From Bacillus bingmayongensis (GTDB lineage Bacteria > Bacillota > Bacilli > Bacillales > Bacillaceae_G): a stretch of 64,000 nt of DNA. This document shows, one piece after another, positions 18,740 through 27,088 of the stretch. Position 1 is the stretch's first letter, and each line of letters starts with the position of its first letter. The notes beneath the pieces were generated by a model, which searched no databases, was not told where the DNA came from, and saw only the letters and a list, made by a program, of their open reading frames with translations. The stretch lies in assembly GCF_000299035.1 (NCBI RefSeq), contig NZ_JH921518.1, positions 780,439 to 844,438 of the forward strand. Reading direction: 5' to 3'. The position numbers and the translations under genes are program-made.

Positions 18740-19162
18740 TTGCAAGCACAAATCGTACAAACAGACGAGCAACTAAGAGATGCATTCTCTGTGCGTAAAC
18801 AAGTCTTTGTTGAAGAGCAACATGTGTCTGCGGAAGAAGAATACGATCAATTTGAAGAAATCTCTAAACACGTTGTTATCTATGATGAGGATATACCAGT
18901 CGGAGCAGGTCGTTTTCGCATCGCCCAAGGCATCGGTAAAATGGAGCGTATATGCGTTCTCGCTTCTCATCGCAAAAAAGGAATCGGAAAAATCATTATG
19001 GATGCGCTTGAGGCATATGCCAAGGAAGAGTCTCTATCCAAATTGAAACTTCATGCGCAAACACATGCAGAATCCTTTTATAAAAAACTCGGATATCAAA
19101 CTGTTTCTAATGTATTTATGGAAGCTGATATTCCACATGTTGTGATGATAAAAGAGTTATGA
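18740..19162 (+). CDS. yjcF: GNAT acetyltransferase, YjcF-like
   Basis: 140 residues from a TTG at 18740, just after the yjcG stop, with GGAAAGGAG about ten bases before it. The upstream in-frame ATG at 18704 lies inside yjcG and is unlikely. The start region FSVRKQVFVEEQHV and the acetyl-CoA loop VLASHRKKGIGKIIM (about 80-94) are typical of this GNAT subfamily. YKKLGYQ lies near the end. The acceptor is unknown. A strong terminator follows. Confidence 0.85.
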   Translation: MQAQIVQTDEQLRDAFSVRKQVFVEEQHVSAEEEYDQFEEISKHVVIYDEDIPVGAGRFRIAQGIGKMERICVLASHRKKGIGKIIMDALEAYAKEESLSKLKLHAQTHAESFYKKLGYQTVSNVFMEADIPHVVMIKEL

Positions 19163-19167
19163 TTTTC

Positions 19168-19199
19168 TAAACAGGAGGTAACCCCCTCCTGTTTTTTAC
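19168..19199 (+). terminator. Terminator of yjcHGF
   Basis: ACAGGAGG and CCTCCTGT pair around a short loop and are followed by TTTTTTAC. Confidence 0.8.
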
Positions 19200-19263
19200 A
19201 TTGCTATTTTCTTTTTCTTCCGCTAAAGTTAAAAGTTGATGCTATAGTTTTGAAGGTGAATGT

Positions 19264-21327
19264 ATGACTCAAGAAAAATTTTCGCAAAAAATATTAACGC
19301 ACGCTAGCGTTCCGCAGGCAACCTATCATATTCCGAAAACCTCTGTCAATTTAATTGTAGAGAAGGATAATGATGCAGCTTATTTTCGTGCTCTGGAACA
19401 GCAAGGTGTTTATTTAAATGAAAAACAATTAGAAGCAGTCAGAACAACAGAAGGTCCCGTTCTTACATTGGCCGGGGCAGGAAGCGGGAAAACATCTGTT
19501 TTAACAACTCGCGTTGGCTATTTAATTAATGTGAAAAATGTTCATCCACGCAACATTTTACTGCTTACGTTTACGCAAAAAGCTGCTGAAGAAATTCGAA
19601 GCCGCGTAGCAAGCTTACCTGGTATGAATCATGCTGCAAGTCGCTATGTTGTCGCAGGCACATTTCATTCGGTCTTTTTAAAATTGCTTCGTAGCCAAGG
19701 GTATAACCAGCAAATTTTAGCAAATGAAAAACATAAACAAATTATGATAAAGAAAATCTTGAAAGAATTGCGCTTAAAAGACGATTATGACGCAGAAACA
19801 ATGCTCGCAATGATTTCACTCGAAAAAAACAAATTAAATCGTCCAAAAGATGTACAAGCAAAGACACCAGTGGAACAAGAATTCCGTGAAGTATATGAGC
19901 GCTATGAAGATGTAAAACAAAGATATGGCTATATAGACTTTGATGATATCTTACTAGAAACATTCTACATGCTTGAAAATAACGCACCTTTATTAACGCA
20001 GTTACAAAATAGATTCCATTACATTGAAGTGGATGAGTTTCAAGATACGTCTTATGCACAATATGAGATTGTAAAACTATTGGCCACGCCTCGGAATAAT
20101 TTATTTATCGCGGGTGATGATGATCAAGCAATTTACGGCTGGCGCGGCGCAAGCCATCAAATTATCTTATCATTTCCAAAAGAATTTGAAGATACAACGA
20201 TTATTGCTTTGAATACAAATTATCGTTCGAATCCATTTATCGTTGGACTTGGAAACGAAGTCATTAAACTCAATCAAGAACGTTTTAAAAAAGAATTATA
20301 TTCTGTTCATGAAGAAGGCATACAACCATTTTATGCGCGTCCTGCAACTACTCTTGATGAAGCAAATCAAATCCTGCAACTCATTCAAGATAAAGTAGCA
20401 AGCGGCGAGCGATCGTATAAAGACTTTTGCTTATTGTATCGGACACATTCTGTAAGCCGTTCTTTACTCGATCAACTTACAATTCATAAAGTTCCATTCA
20501 TTAAACACGGCGCAAGTCAATCGTTCTATGAACATTCTTTAATTAAACCAGTATTAGATCATCTGCGCCTCGCATATGAACCATTTCGAATCGAATCGCT
20601 CTCAAGCATATTGCCAATGATGTATATTGGCCGTGATGAATGCATTTCATTTATTGAACGTGAACAGTGGAAATACAGCGAAGGAAGATTCCCTTCTCTC
20701 CTCCATTTCCTATTGCTCAACCCAAGTTTAAAACCATTTCAAGTCAAAAAAATAAACGAACGAATTGACTTCATTAAATTTATTAAAGAATTGGAACCAA
20801 AAAAAGCACTAAAAGAAATTATTAAAGGTAAAGGTAAATACCTAGAGTACTTACAAAGCAATGACCGTTCTTCCTTTACAATGCATAAAGACATTCAAGA
20901 AGAAATGCTCGAAGAACTGATGGAATCAGCAAATCGCTTTACTGATATCCCTGCTTATTTAGAATTTGTCAGTACGGCGATTCAAAGCCAAAAAGAAATG
21001 GAAGCATTGAAAACGATGCAAGAAAAAGATGCCGTATCTCTTATGTCGATTCACAATGCAAAGGGCCTTGAGTTTCCATGTGTCTTTTTACTCGGAGCAA
21101 GCGATGGCATACTGCCTCACTCTTCTTCTTTAAAAGACGCAAATGACCGTGTGACAGACACGTCTGAAGCTTTAGAAGAAGAAAGACGGCTCATGTATGT
21201 CGCGATCACTCGTGCAAAAGAAGAGCTTTATATTTCCTCCCCGCAATTTTTTAGAGGGAAAAAATTAGATATATCTCGTTTTTTATATATTGCAAGAAAA
21301 GATTTACCGAAGAAGTCAGCGCCTTAA
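19264..21327 (+). CDS. yjcD: UvrD/PcrA-like ATP-dependent DNA helicase, YjcD
   Basis: 687 residues, superfamily 1A helicase. Motifs in order: Q motif LNEKQLEAV (about 51-59); Walker A LAGAGSGKTS (about 69-78); Ia LLLTFTQKAA; Walker B VDEFQDTS (about 255-262); III GDDDQAIYGWRGA (about 282-294); IV LNTNYRS; V MSIHNAKGLEFPCVFLLG (about 595-612); VI RRLMYVAITRAKEELY (about 638-653). It is similar to B. subtilis YjcD and somewhat shorter than PcrA. A GAAGGTG site precedes the ATG. Likely role is DNA repair or recombination. Confidence 0.9.
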   Translation: MTQEKFSQKILTHASVPQATYHIPKTSVNLIVEKDNDAAYFRALEQQGVYLNEKQLEAVRTTEGPVLTLAGAGSGKTSVLTTRVGYLINVKNVHPRNILLLTFTQKAAEEIRSRVASLPGMNHAASRYVVAGTFHSVFLKLLRSQGYNQQILANEKHKQIMIKKILKELRLKDDYDAETMLAMISLEKNKLNRPKDVQAKTPVEQEFREVYERYEDVKQRYGYIDFDDILLETFYMLENNAPLLTQLQNRFHYIEVDEFQDTSYAQYEIVKLLATPRNNLFIAGDDDQAIYGWRGASHQIILSFPKEFEDTTIIALNTNYRSNPFIVGLGNEVIKLNQERFKKELYSVHEEGIQPFYARPATTLDEANQILQLIQDKVASGERSYKDFCLLYRTHSVSRSLLDQLTIHKVPFIKHGASQSFYEHSLIKPVLDHLRLAYEPFRIESLSSILPMMYIGRDECISFIEREQWKYSEGRFPSLLHFLLLNPSLKPFQVKKINERIDFIKFIKELEPKKALKEIIKGKGKYLEYLQSNDRSSFTMHKDIQEEMLEELMESANRFTDIPAYLEFVSTAIQSQKEMEALKTMQEKDAVSLMSIHNAKGLEFPCVFLLGASDGILPHSSSLKDANDRVTDTSEALEEERRLMYVAITRAKEELYISSPQFFRGKKLDISRFLYIARKDLPKKSAP

Positions 21328-21347
21328 TATGGTGCTGACTTTTTTGT
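21314..21347 (+). terminator. yjcD terminator
   Basis: TCAGCGCC and GGTGCTGA pair and are followed by CTTTTTTG, overlapping the stop codon. Confidence 0.75.
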
Positions 21348-21416
21348 ATCTTCCTCAAATAATACCCAGCTAAAAGAAATCAGCTTTGTCTCACGTAATA
21401 TCAATTCTTTTCGACT

Positions 21417-21425
21417 CATATTCTA
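21417..21425 (+). promoter_or_regulatory. Putative sigma-K -10 element before the ExsY-like gene
   Basis: CATATTCTA fits the sigma-K -10 pattern CATANNNTA. It is followed by ATAGTATAAAT, which also follows the related element before the second CotY-like gene (23056). A -35 (AC) at the expected distance is not clear. Exosporium genes are normally expressed late from sigma-K. Confidence 0.45.
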
Positions 21426-21458
21426 ATAGTATAAATTTGATGATAAGGAGTGAACAAT

Positions 21459-21926
21459 ATGAGCTACAATTACAACGACGAGCACAATACATACTTTGAT
21501 GAAAGCTGTGTATGTAATGTTGTCAAATTCATATATGAATTACAAGAATGCACATCTACCGCTTATTCATCACAGCATAATGCCCCATTCCTCGGTCCGC
21601 ATTATAGAGTAAAGGCGGCAAACACACGTCCATTTATTTTATTCACAAAATCAGGAAACCCATTCGAAGCATATGTTCCTTCCGCAAATAAAAATTGTCG
21701 CTCTCCTATTTTCCGTGTAGAAAGTGTAGATAAAGATTGCTGTGCCGTACTTCGGGCGTTAATCGTTGTTATAGGCAAAGAGCCTGACACTAGCCCAAAC
21801 CCTGTTTGTACTTACTTAACTATCCCGCACGCTGAATTACGTGCAACCTCTTCTTGTATCACTGTTGATTTACATTGTTTTTGTGGTATTCAATGCTTGC
21901 GGGATACGTCTGTTGCAAACTGCTAA
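21459..21926 (+). CDS. Exosporium/coat assembly protein, CotY/ExsY family
   Basis: 155 residues from the ATG at 21459 with AAGGAG upstream. Family blocks: CVCNVVKFIYELQEC (about 17-31), ANTRPFILFTKSG (about 54-66), SPIFRVESVDKDCCAVLR (about 84-101) and SSCITVDLHCFCGIQCL (about 132-148). CotY and ExsY are Cys-rich proteins that self-assemble into disulfide-linked lattices forming the exosporium basal layer. This copy is divergent: the usual Cys-rich segment before PFLG is replaced by YSSQHNA, removing two or three cysteines. I cannot tell which ortholog it is, so no symbol is given. Confidence 0.85.
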   Translation: MSYNYNDEHNTYFDESCVCNVVKFIYELQECTSTAYSSQHNAPFLGPHYRVKAANTRPFILFTKSGNPFEAYVPSANKNCRSPIFRVESVDKDCCAVLRALIVVIGKEPDTSPNPVCTYLTIPHAELRATSSCITVDLHCFCGIQCLRDTSVANC

Positions 21927-22213
21927 AGTTTGATGGTATTAGTAATCATTTCTTCATCCTCTAAGCAGCCATAACATACACACATCTGTAAATGGAACCA
22001 ACGTATAACAACGTATAACTCACTAAACTATAAAAAGATAATTCTGTCAAAACCAGAAATTCCGTTGTTGTTTGAAACAAGAAAATCGCTTTAATATCTT
22101 TTCATTACTCTATAAATATATTCCCTAACCATGTACAAATTTCTTCCCCTGGAATATCATAATGAAATTACTTCACACATCCCTCTATCGCTTCCTTGTT
22201 TTCCATTTTCATA
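21927..22213. other. Intergenic region after the ExsY-like gene
   Basis: About 290 bases of AT-rich DNA. No coding frame, strong hairpin or recognisable repeat was seen. Confidence 0.4.
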
Positions 22214-22247
22214 CAAAACAAAAACACTCACGATAACATGAGTGTTT
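22214..22247 (-). terminator. Terminator of the Gln-rich small gene
   Basis: AACACTCA/TGAGTGTT form a stem, followed on the minus strand by TTTTGTTTTG. It begins right after the small ORF stop. Confidence 0.65.
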
Positions 22248-22249
22248 AT

Positions 22250-22414
22250 TCAATTTTGGTTTTGTTGATCAGAAACTTTCTTTTTCTTTCCACAGTTACA
22301 ACCCTTTTTCTTTACAAATCCTTGCTGCTGCAATTGTTGTTGCTGTAGTTGTTGTTGCTGCAGTTGATACCATTGTTGCATGCTATATGGATTTGGTTGC
22401 AGGTTATTTCTCAT
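22250..22414 (-). CDS. 54-residue glutamine-rich, probable coat/exosporium small protein
   Basis: A 54-codon ORF. AGAGGAGATG lies six bases before the ATG and a terminator follows directly. The protein starts MRNNLQPNPYSMQQWYQ, continues with a run of about 15 residues that are nearly all Gln with Leu at every fourth or fifth position, then a basic, Cys-containing tail (KKKGCNCGKKKK). Small Gln- or Lys-rich proteins with CxC motifs are common in Bacillus spore coats. Its position between the ExsY-like gene and yjcA supports a spore role. Function is inferred from composition and context only. Confidence 0.6.
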   Translation of the reverse strand: MRNNLQPNPYSMQQWYQLQQQQLQQQQLQQQGFVKKKGCNCGKKKKVSDQQNQN

Positions 22415-22549
22415 GGCAAACATCTCCTCTATTGTGCAATTCTATCTATTCACTATATGAACAACCTTTTACTTCCGTTCACCTATTTTTAGACTATTAA
22501 ATTCAGATTCTTCAATTATCCACGAATAAAAATGTAGAAACCCCTATCC

Positions 22550-22909
22550 TTATTCCTCAACAAAACGTCCAATTATCGTTTCAATAATAGCCGCTGCACC
22601 TGCAATCGCAAATAATACTAACACAGGTTCTGCAACTTTAGGAATCCAGTGGTAAAAGAGCAGTAAAAAAGCACTGATCCACACCCCTGTACACCAATAG
22701 CAACTTAACAATTCCCCAATCCATTTCTGGAGTCCCGTTCCCTTCACCTTCATATATGTAGACATGGTCCCGTCTTGCTCTTGAATTTGTATCTCTTCAA
22801 TAAAAGGAGCGCGTATAAAGCTGGTAATTTTATCGTATACAATGAGACGCGTAAACCGAAACACAGCTAACGAAAAAATAAAAAATAAAAGCCAGCTATT
22901 TAAAAACAT
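22550..22909 (-). CDS. yjcA: DUF1360 sporulation membrane protein, YjcA-like
   Basis: 119 residues with two or three membrane segments. The N-terminal helix reads SWLLFFIFSLAVFRFTRLIVYD (split around residue 20), then a charged central section. The family signature LLSCYWCTGVW is at about 68-78, followed by a helix of Ala/Ile-rich residues. DUF1360 includes B. subtilis YjcA, a sporulation-expressed protein of unknown role. GGAGATGG precedes the start. It lies within the exosporium gene cluster, which fits late sporulation expression. Confidence 0.8.
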   Translation of the reverse strand: MFLNSWLLFFIFSLAVFRFTRLIVYDKITSFIRAPFIEEIQIQEQDGTMSTYMKVKGTGLQKWIGELLSCYWCTGVWISAFLLLFYHWIPKVAEPVLVLFAIAGAAAIIETIIGRFVEE

Positions 22910-23055
22910 TGTTCCATCTCCTTATTCCCATTTATCAAATCCTAAAGTGTAACTCCTAACAACAAGGACATTACTCCCTTTTAAATTAGGACAAATAAAG
23001 GCTTATCCTTCAAAAAAAATCATGCTAAGAACCGTAACCTATTTGCTCCTATTTC

Positions 23056-23064
23056 AATACTCTA
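23056..23064 (+). promoter_or_regulatory. Putative sigma-K -10 element before the CotY-like gene
   Basis: AATACTCTA differs from CATANNNTA by one base and is followed by ATAGTGTAAAT, matching the context at 21417. The shared block TCTAATAGTRTAAAT upstream of both paralogs suggests common control. Confidence 0.35.
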
Positions 23065-23102
23065 ATAGTGTAAATGAAAACTAAATATAAGGAGTGAAAT
23101 TC

Positions 23103-23576
23103 ATGAGTTGTAATGATGAAAGACATGATCGTCACCACTCAAGCTGCGTATGCGATGTTGTAAAATTTATCGATGAATTGCAAGATTGCGCAACAGGTAG
23201 TGGATGTCCTACAGGCTGCGAAATCCCTTTCCTTGGTGCAAACGCTTCTGCGCCAGTCGCAAACACGCGTCCTTTTACACTATTCACTAAATTTGGAGGT
23301 ACATTTACAGCAAACTTCTTTGTTCCAACTGGGGCAACTACATTTGTTGCTGGAACTTCTCCAATTTTTCGTGTAGAAAGTGTAGACGATTGTTGCGCCG
23401 TATTGCGGGTACTTGCTTTAAGAAGTGCTACAGGTACTATAGACCCTACCACTAGTTTTATTGAGGTATTTACTAGCGGTAATACTCTAGTTGCTACAAA
23501 TTCTTGCATTACAGTTGATTTAAAATGTTTCTGTGCTATTGAATGTTTGCCAGACGTGAATATTTCTGGTGTATAA
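23103..23576 (+). CDS. Exosporium/coat assembly protein, CotY/ExsY family (second copy)
   Basis: 157 residues from the ATG at 23103 with AAGGAG upstream. Same family blocks as the gene at 21459: CVCDVVKFIDELQDC (about 16-30), EIPFLGANASAPVANTRPF (about 43-61), FRVESVDDCCAVLRVL and SCITVDLKCFCAIECL near the end. The Cys-rich GSGCPTGCE segment is kept here, unlike in the first copy. The middle contains an unusual Thr/Phe-rich insertion (GGTFTANFFVPTGATTF). It should form part of the exosporium basal layer. It converges with cotO. Confidence 0.87.
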   Translation: MSCNDERHDRHHSSCVCDVVKFIDELQDCATGSGCPTGCEIPFLGANASAPVANTRPFTLFTKFGGTFTANFFVPTGATTFVAGTSPIFRVESVDDCCAVLRVLALRSATGTIDPTTSFIEVFTSGNTLVATNSCITVDLKCFCAIECLPDVNISGV

Positions 23577-23602
23577 CGTAAATGTAAACTAAAAAAACAT
23601 CG

Positions 23603-23627
23603 GGTGGTAGCCTGCTACCACCTTTTA
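23603..23627. terminator. Bidirectional terminator: CotY-like / cotO
   Basis: GGTGGTAG and CTACCACC pair around a 3-4 base loop, with CTTTTAC on the plus side. Confidence 0.7.
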
Positions 23628-23635
23628 CATATGAG

Positions 23636-24610
23636 TTACGTTCCAATCATTTGAATCAATATAATCTCGTTAATATCAATCACTGTTTCAATTAACTTTG
23701 TTGATGATTTAATTTTGACACGTCCATTCTCATAAGCAATAATACGCCCTATATAAGATGCTCGTTTTGTTCTAAAAAAACAATTTGCTTTCGGAATATA
23801 ATGAGGACGATTCAGTAAATAATAGACTTTTTCTTCATTTGTCATTTCACGGAAAGATATGAATTTGTGTTTATTATTCTGTACTTCTGCACCGCTCTTT
23901 TCTCGTTCTTTGTTCTTTGACACTACACCCTCTTGTACTTCTTCTGCCTGCTCAGCTATATTTTTTTCTGGCTGCTCTTCAGACTCCACTACATCTGCTT
24001 CTTTTTCTTTTGCCTGCTCTTCAGACTCCACTACACCTGCTTCTTTTTCTTCTGTTTGCTCTTTATACTTCACTACTTCTTTTTCTTCTGGCTGCTCTTC
24101 AGACTCCACTACACCTTCTTCATTTCCTTCTGCCTGCTCTTTATACTCCACTACATCTGCTTCTTTTGCCTCTGTCTGCTCTTTATACTCCACTACATCT
24201 GCTTCTTTTTGCTGCTCTCTATATTCCACTACATCTGCTTCTTTTTCCCCTGCCTGCTCTTTATACTTCACTACATCTGCTTCTTTTTGCTGCTCTCTAT
24301 ATTCCACTACATCTGCTTCCTTTTCTTCTGCCTGTTCTTTAGACTTCGCTACATCTGCTTCTTTTTGCTGCTCTCTATATTCCACTACATCTGTTTCTTT
24401 TTCTTCTGCCTGTTCTTTAGACTTCGCTACATTTTTTTCATCCGTCCATATCTCTTGACTTGTTTGTTGTGCCATATGATTTTCTTTTGTGAATGTATCC
24501 TTCTTTATAACAAAAGTACGCTGTGTATACTTCTCAAGTGCTTCAGCATCTATTGATCTCATATATAATGACGGTACATTTTTTTTCTGCCCCGACTTTT
24601 TTTTCGCCAT
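23636..24610 (-). CDS. cotO: Spore coat protein CotO with long acidic repeats
   Basis: 324 residues. The Lys-rich start (MAKKKSGQKK) and the C-terminal 70 residues match CotO: FREMTNEEKVYYLLNRPHYI (about 254-273), then CFFRTKRASYIGRIIAYENG and DINEIILIQMIG at the end. CotO is a morphogenetic coat protein needed for outer coat assembly in B. subtilis and for exosporium attachment in B. anthracis. Between the ends, residues about 60-230 are a run of degenerate 12-15-residue repeats of the type KEQAEEKEADVVEY, strongly acidic and probably helical. GGGGGATAGAGA precedes the ATG. Confidence 0.88.
   Translation of the reverse strand: MAKKKSGQKKNVPSLYMRSIDAEALEKYTQRTFVIKKDTFTKENHMAQQTSQEIWTDEKNVAKSKEQAEEKETDVVEYREQQKEADVAKSKEQAEEKEADVVEYREQQKEADVVKYKEQAGEKEADVVEYREQQKEADVVEYKEQTEAKEADVVEYKEQAEGNEEGVVESEEQPEEKEVVKYKEQTEEKEAGVVESEEQAKEKEADVVESEEQPEKNIAEQAEEVQEGVVSKNKEREKSGAEVQNNKHKFISFREMTNEEKVYYLLNRPHYIPKANCFFRTKRASYIGRIIAYENGRVKIKSSTKLIETVIDINEIILIQMIGT
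23975..24435 (-). repeat. In-gene tandem repeats of cotO
   Basis: About a dozen imperfect units of about 36-45 bp encode variants of EEKEADVVEYKEQ and QQKEADV. Several units are near-identical (for example around 24210-24260 and 24290-24370), so the array is likely to vary in length between strains. Confidence 0.8.
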
Positions 24611-24849
24611 TCTCTATCCCCCATTTCCATAAACGTATTACTAAAAGTATATTCAATGGACGGAAGAATTTGCTTAATAATTTTCTTTCATGCTTGGATA
24701 GATGCTAAGTTATAATTACGTAAGCTTTATATTAAAAATTTTTACTATTATTATTTAACGATATGATTTACGAATGATTCAGTTGATAACATTTACATAA
24801 TATAAATATGTACCTTGTAATTCATTTATTTCTTCATGAATAATCCCTA

Positions 24850-25058
24850 ATTATTCATATTCAGCTTCTCTAATTTTGTATATTAGATTACATAAGATAC
24901 TCTCATTATATTTTCTCATATAGTCATGAACATTATGGCGTTCAATGCTTCTAGTAGTACCACTGTAGATATTCCTCTCTTCATTTCTCCATTGTATTTC
25001 TTAGTAAAAAATCATCCCAAAGCTCTTGCCTCGTCAAATTATGTTTCTTCCTAACCAT
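24850..25058 (-). pseudogene. Frameshifted small gene of unknown function
   Basis: A strong ribosome site (GGAGGAG) precedes ATG at 25058. The frame reads MVRKKHNLTRQELWDDFLLR and stops after 25 codons. A shifted frame continues as RSIERHNVHDYMRKYNES to a stop at 24850. The two pieces together look like one charged small protein broken by an indel. No family is recognised. Confidence 0.3.
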
Positions 25059-25199
25059 TAGCTCCTCCACTCCTCACTCTATTACGACACCAAAATCATA
25101 CACATATTAACATTTTTTTAAAAAATAGGAACACGCCCTTCCACTTTAGCTCATTATTTCATTAAATATTAATGAAGAATATATAAAGGAGTGAAAAAC

Positions 25200-25757
25200 A
25201 TGAGTAAGTTTTTTAAAAAGTGCCCTCCTGCCTTTCCACCTGATTTTCCACCACAAAGACCTGCATTCGGATCAGCATTTGCAGTTACTACTGACCAACC
25301 AATTCCCAGCCCAGTTGCCCCTCTTACTAGTACCACTACTACTTTACTTCTTCCTGTTCCAGGTCCACTAAACAACGTAGTATCTACAGGAGCCGGGTTA
25401 ACTTTACAAGAACCCGGAGTATATGCACTTGACTATTCGGTAAGTATTTTACTTGAAGCGGCTGTTCTTGCCGCTATATCAGTTGGTATGGATTTCACTG
25501 GACAATTACGTGCTACTAATGCTTTCGGTAGCTTTATTATTGGAGGTTCACAATCTAGAGTTGCAGACACTCTAGCACTTGCTGCAGCCGGCGCTTTAGA
25601 ATGGGCGGACGTATTAACTTCACCTTCTCTTTTAGAAATAACTGTTCCTACAACGATTAGCATTGAAGTAATTAACAGTACTACATCAACGACTCCATTT
25701 GTTACAGGCGGATTTGAAGCTGACTTCGCTTCATTACGAGCAACTCAGATTGCTTAA
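25200..25757 (+). CDS. BxpB/ExsF-like exosporium protein
   Basis: 185 residues from the ATG at 25200 with AAAGGAG upstream. The Pro-rich head (KKCPPAFPPDFPPQRPAFGSAFAV) leads, split around residue 15, into a beta-rich domain of alternating strands (LTLQEPGVYALDYSVSI at about 69-85). The ending VTGGFEADFASLRATQIA resembles the compact jelly-roll shared by BxpB/ExsF and the C-terminal domain of BclA. BxpB anchors the BclA nap to the basal layer. Sequence divergence from the BxpB proteins I know is high, so paralog status is possible. It has no collagen-like repeats of its own. Confidence 0.65.
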   Translation: MSKFFKKCPPAFPPDFPPQRPAFGSAFAVTTDQPIPSPVAPLTSTTTTLLLPVPGPLNNVVSTGAGLTLQEPGVYALDYSVSILLEAAVLAAISVGMDFTGQLRATNAFGSFIIGGSQSRVADTLALAAAGALEWADVLTSPSLLEITVPTTISIEVINSTTSTTPFVTGGFEADFASLRATQIA

Positions 25758-25767
25758 TCCTGAATCA

Positions 25768-25802
25768 TCAATGTGTAGAGATGTTTTTTCTCTACACATT
25801 GA
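25768..25802 (+). terminator. Terminator of the BxpB-like gene
   Basis: A 14-bp perfect stem TCAATGTGTAGAGA with a seven-base loop lies 11 bases after the stop. It is symmetrical and could act on both strands. Confidence 0.75.
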
Positions 25803-26094
25803 TATATGTTATGAACAAATTCTCAACTTATTGTGTTTTAATTAAATTTAGTTGAATTAGAGAAATATATGATTGACACTTCTACCCATACTTTTCATAC
25901 AGAAGCCTCTTTAGTCAACATAATACACTTTAGAATTTGTTGCAAAGCAAAAAAATTCTCTATACACTTTACATACTATCTCTCATTTATAAATATCTCC
26001 TCTTTCTATCAATAAAGAAACCTCCTGCTTCAGCTGAAGGAACCAAAAAGAAATATAACTAACTCCGCTCATTCAGAAGAATACTTAGAACATT
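25803..26094. other. Intergenic region before the P-domain pseudogene end
   Basis: No gene is seen. A minus-strand hairpin CCTTCAGCTGAAG...AGG followed by TTTCTTTATT near 26020-26050 probably terminated the pseudogene at 26095. Confidence 0.4.
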
Positions 26095-26657
26095 CTAACA
26101 CCAAGGACTAGTAGTAATGGTCTGTTCTCAACCTCTGGCGATATAATCAGTATCAACACCGAACTCATCACGTACGAAAAGCTGCCATCGACCGTGTGGA
26201 TTCGTTCCATTGAAGACGCTCAAGACCGATCAATCCGTATGGTAGTGCTGGTGCAGGGAAAATTATCACCCTCTCCATAGGTAGTCGGCTGGTGCGTACC
26301 AGAAACGATTTGGCCTGTGGCTGGGCAGTGGAAATGGTGCAAAGTCGTCAAATGTTAATGTTCCCCCCTTCATATCAAGACTGCTATCTGCATCTTATAC
26401 GATAATAACGTTCTCCTCTAATGGTCTAACAAATAAGGTATCAATTGGAAAAGTATGACTCATGTTGCTTATTGTTACCGTCACCTGAGTAATGATACCA
26501 GGCAAGTCTGAAACATTGATACTTGACGGATACGATGAGGCCGGCTGGCATCATTAATAGTAATTATCCCCAGATTAATAACCCGCAGCCTACAAAGAGG
26601 TGGGCTAGGTGAGGGAAATGCGACTGGACATCTGTTACAACATTTTTTATTTTTCAT
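26095..26657 (-). pseudogene. Decayed P-domain (proprotein-convertase-like) surface protein gene
   Basis: On the minus strand an N-terminus MKNKKCCNRCPVAFPSPSPP has AAAGGATG before it. Further on, shifted frames give ITQVTVTISNMSHTFPIDTL, then SLDMKGGTLTFDDFAPFPLP, then GTNPHGRWQLFVRDEFGVDT, then G-stop-EQTITTSPWC. These are the successive blocks of the beta-sandwich P-domain (GIITQVTVTISNMSHT, LTFDDxA, FNGTxPNGTWxLFVxD, GGWSLTITT). A stop replaces the conserved Trp. At least two frameshifts and two stops break the gene. The Cys/Pro-rich head resembles that of the neighbouring BxpB-like protein, so it may once have been an exosporium protein. Confidence 0.6.
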
Positions 26658-26666
26658 ATTAATCAT

Positions 26667-27013
26667 CCTTTACATTCAATGATTTTATGACTATTTAATC
26701 ATCCCATAAAAATATAAGATAACTAGCGAAATCTACTGCAAAAACGTGTCTATGCGCTTTATTGTTATATCACAAGATATAGTGGTATATGCATATACCT
26801 TTGTTGTAACAAAAATAAACAGGGTAAAATTCAGCTTATTACACTCCTAAATCAAGGGCATAGTTGAGTAGTCCCATATTTCTTATACATTCTATGCACG
26901 CCTGTACAAATGGCACTAATAAATAAAAAGGATCATACACCATTGATGTACAACTCTACGCTAAAATGTAAGAATTGTTTTTGATTTTTAGTTCTTTCTA
27001 AAAAACTTATTTT
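26667..27013. other. Intergenic region with a minor ORF fragment
   Basis: The only coding-like trace is a 34-codon minus-strand frame at 26839-26943 (MVYDPFYLLVPFVQACIECI...). It has no ribosome site and is probably a gene tail. A 17-base palindrome TGGTATATGCATATACC lies near 26791. Confidence 0.25.
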
Positions 27014-27054
27014 CACAAAAAAACCTTGAATCGTATATTTTTTTACGACCCAAG
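27014..27054 (-). terminator. Terminator after the fabI remnant
   Basis: AAAACCT...TCGTA and TACGA...AGAGGTTTT pair around TTTTTT. It lies just downstream of the remnant stop codon, where fabI would end. Confidence 0.5.
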
Positions 27055-27088
27055 AGGTTTTTTCATTTTATCCATTCATATAGAATTG

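Noticed and set aside
23859-24556. Long plus-strand open frames opposite cotO
   Set aside because: They are low-complexity shadows of the cotO acidic repeats (Phe/Leu/Cys-rich), with no ribosome site.
25169-25663. Minus-strand frames opposite the BxpB-like gene
   Set aside because: They are shadows of a Thr/Ala-rich coding sequence; the plus strand has the ribosome site and family features.
26839-26943. 34-codon frame ending NYALDLGV
   Set aside because: It looks like a gene tail but has no ribosome site and no recognisable relative; kept only as a note in the intergenic entry.
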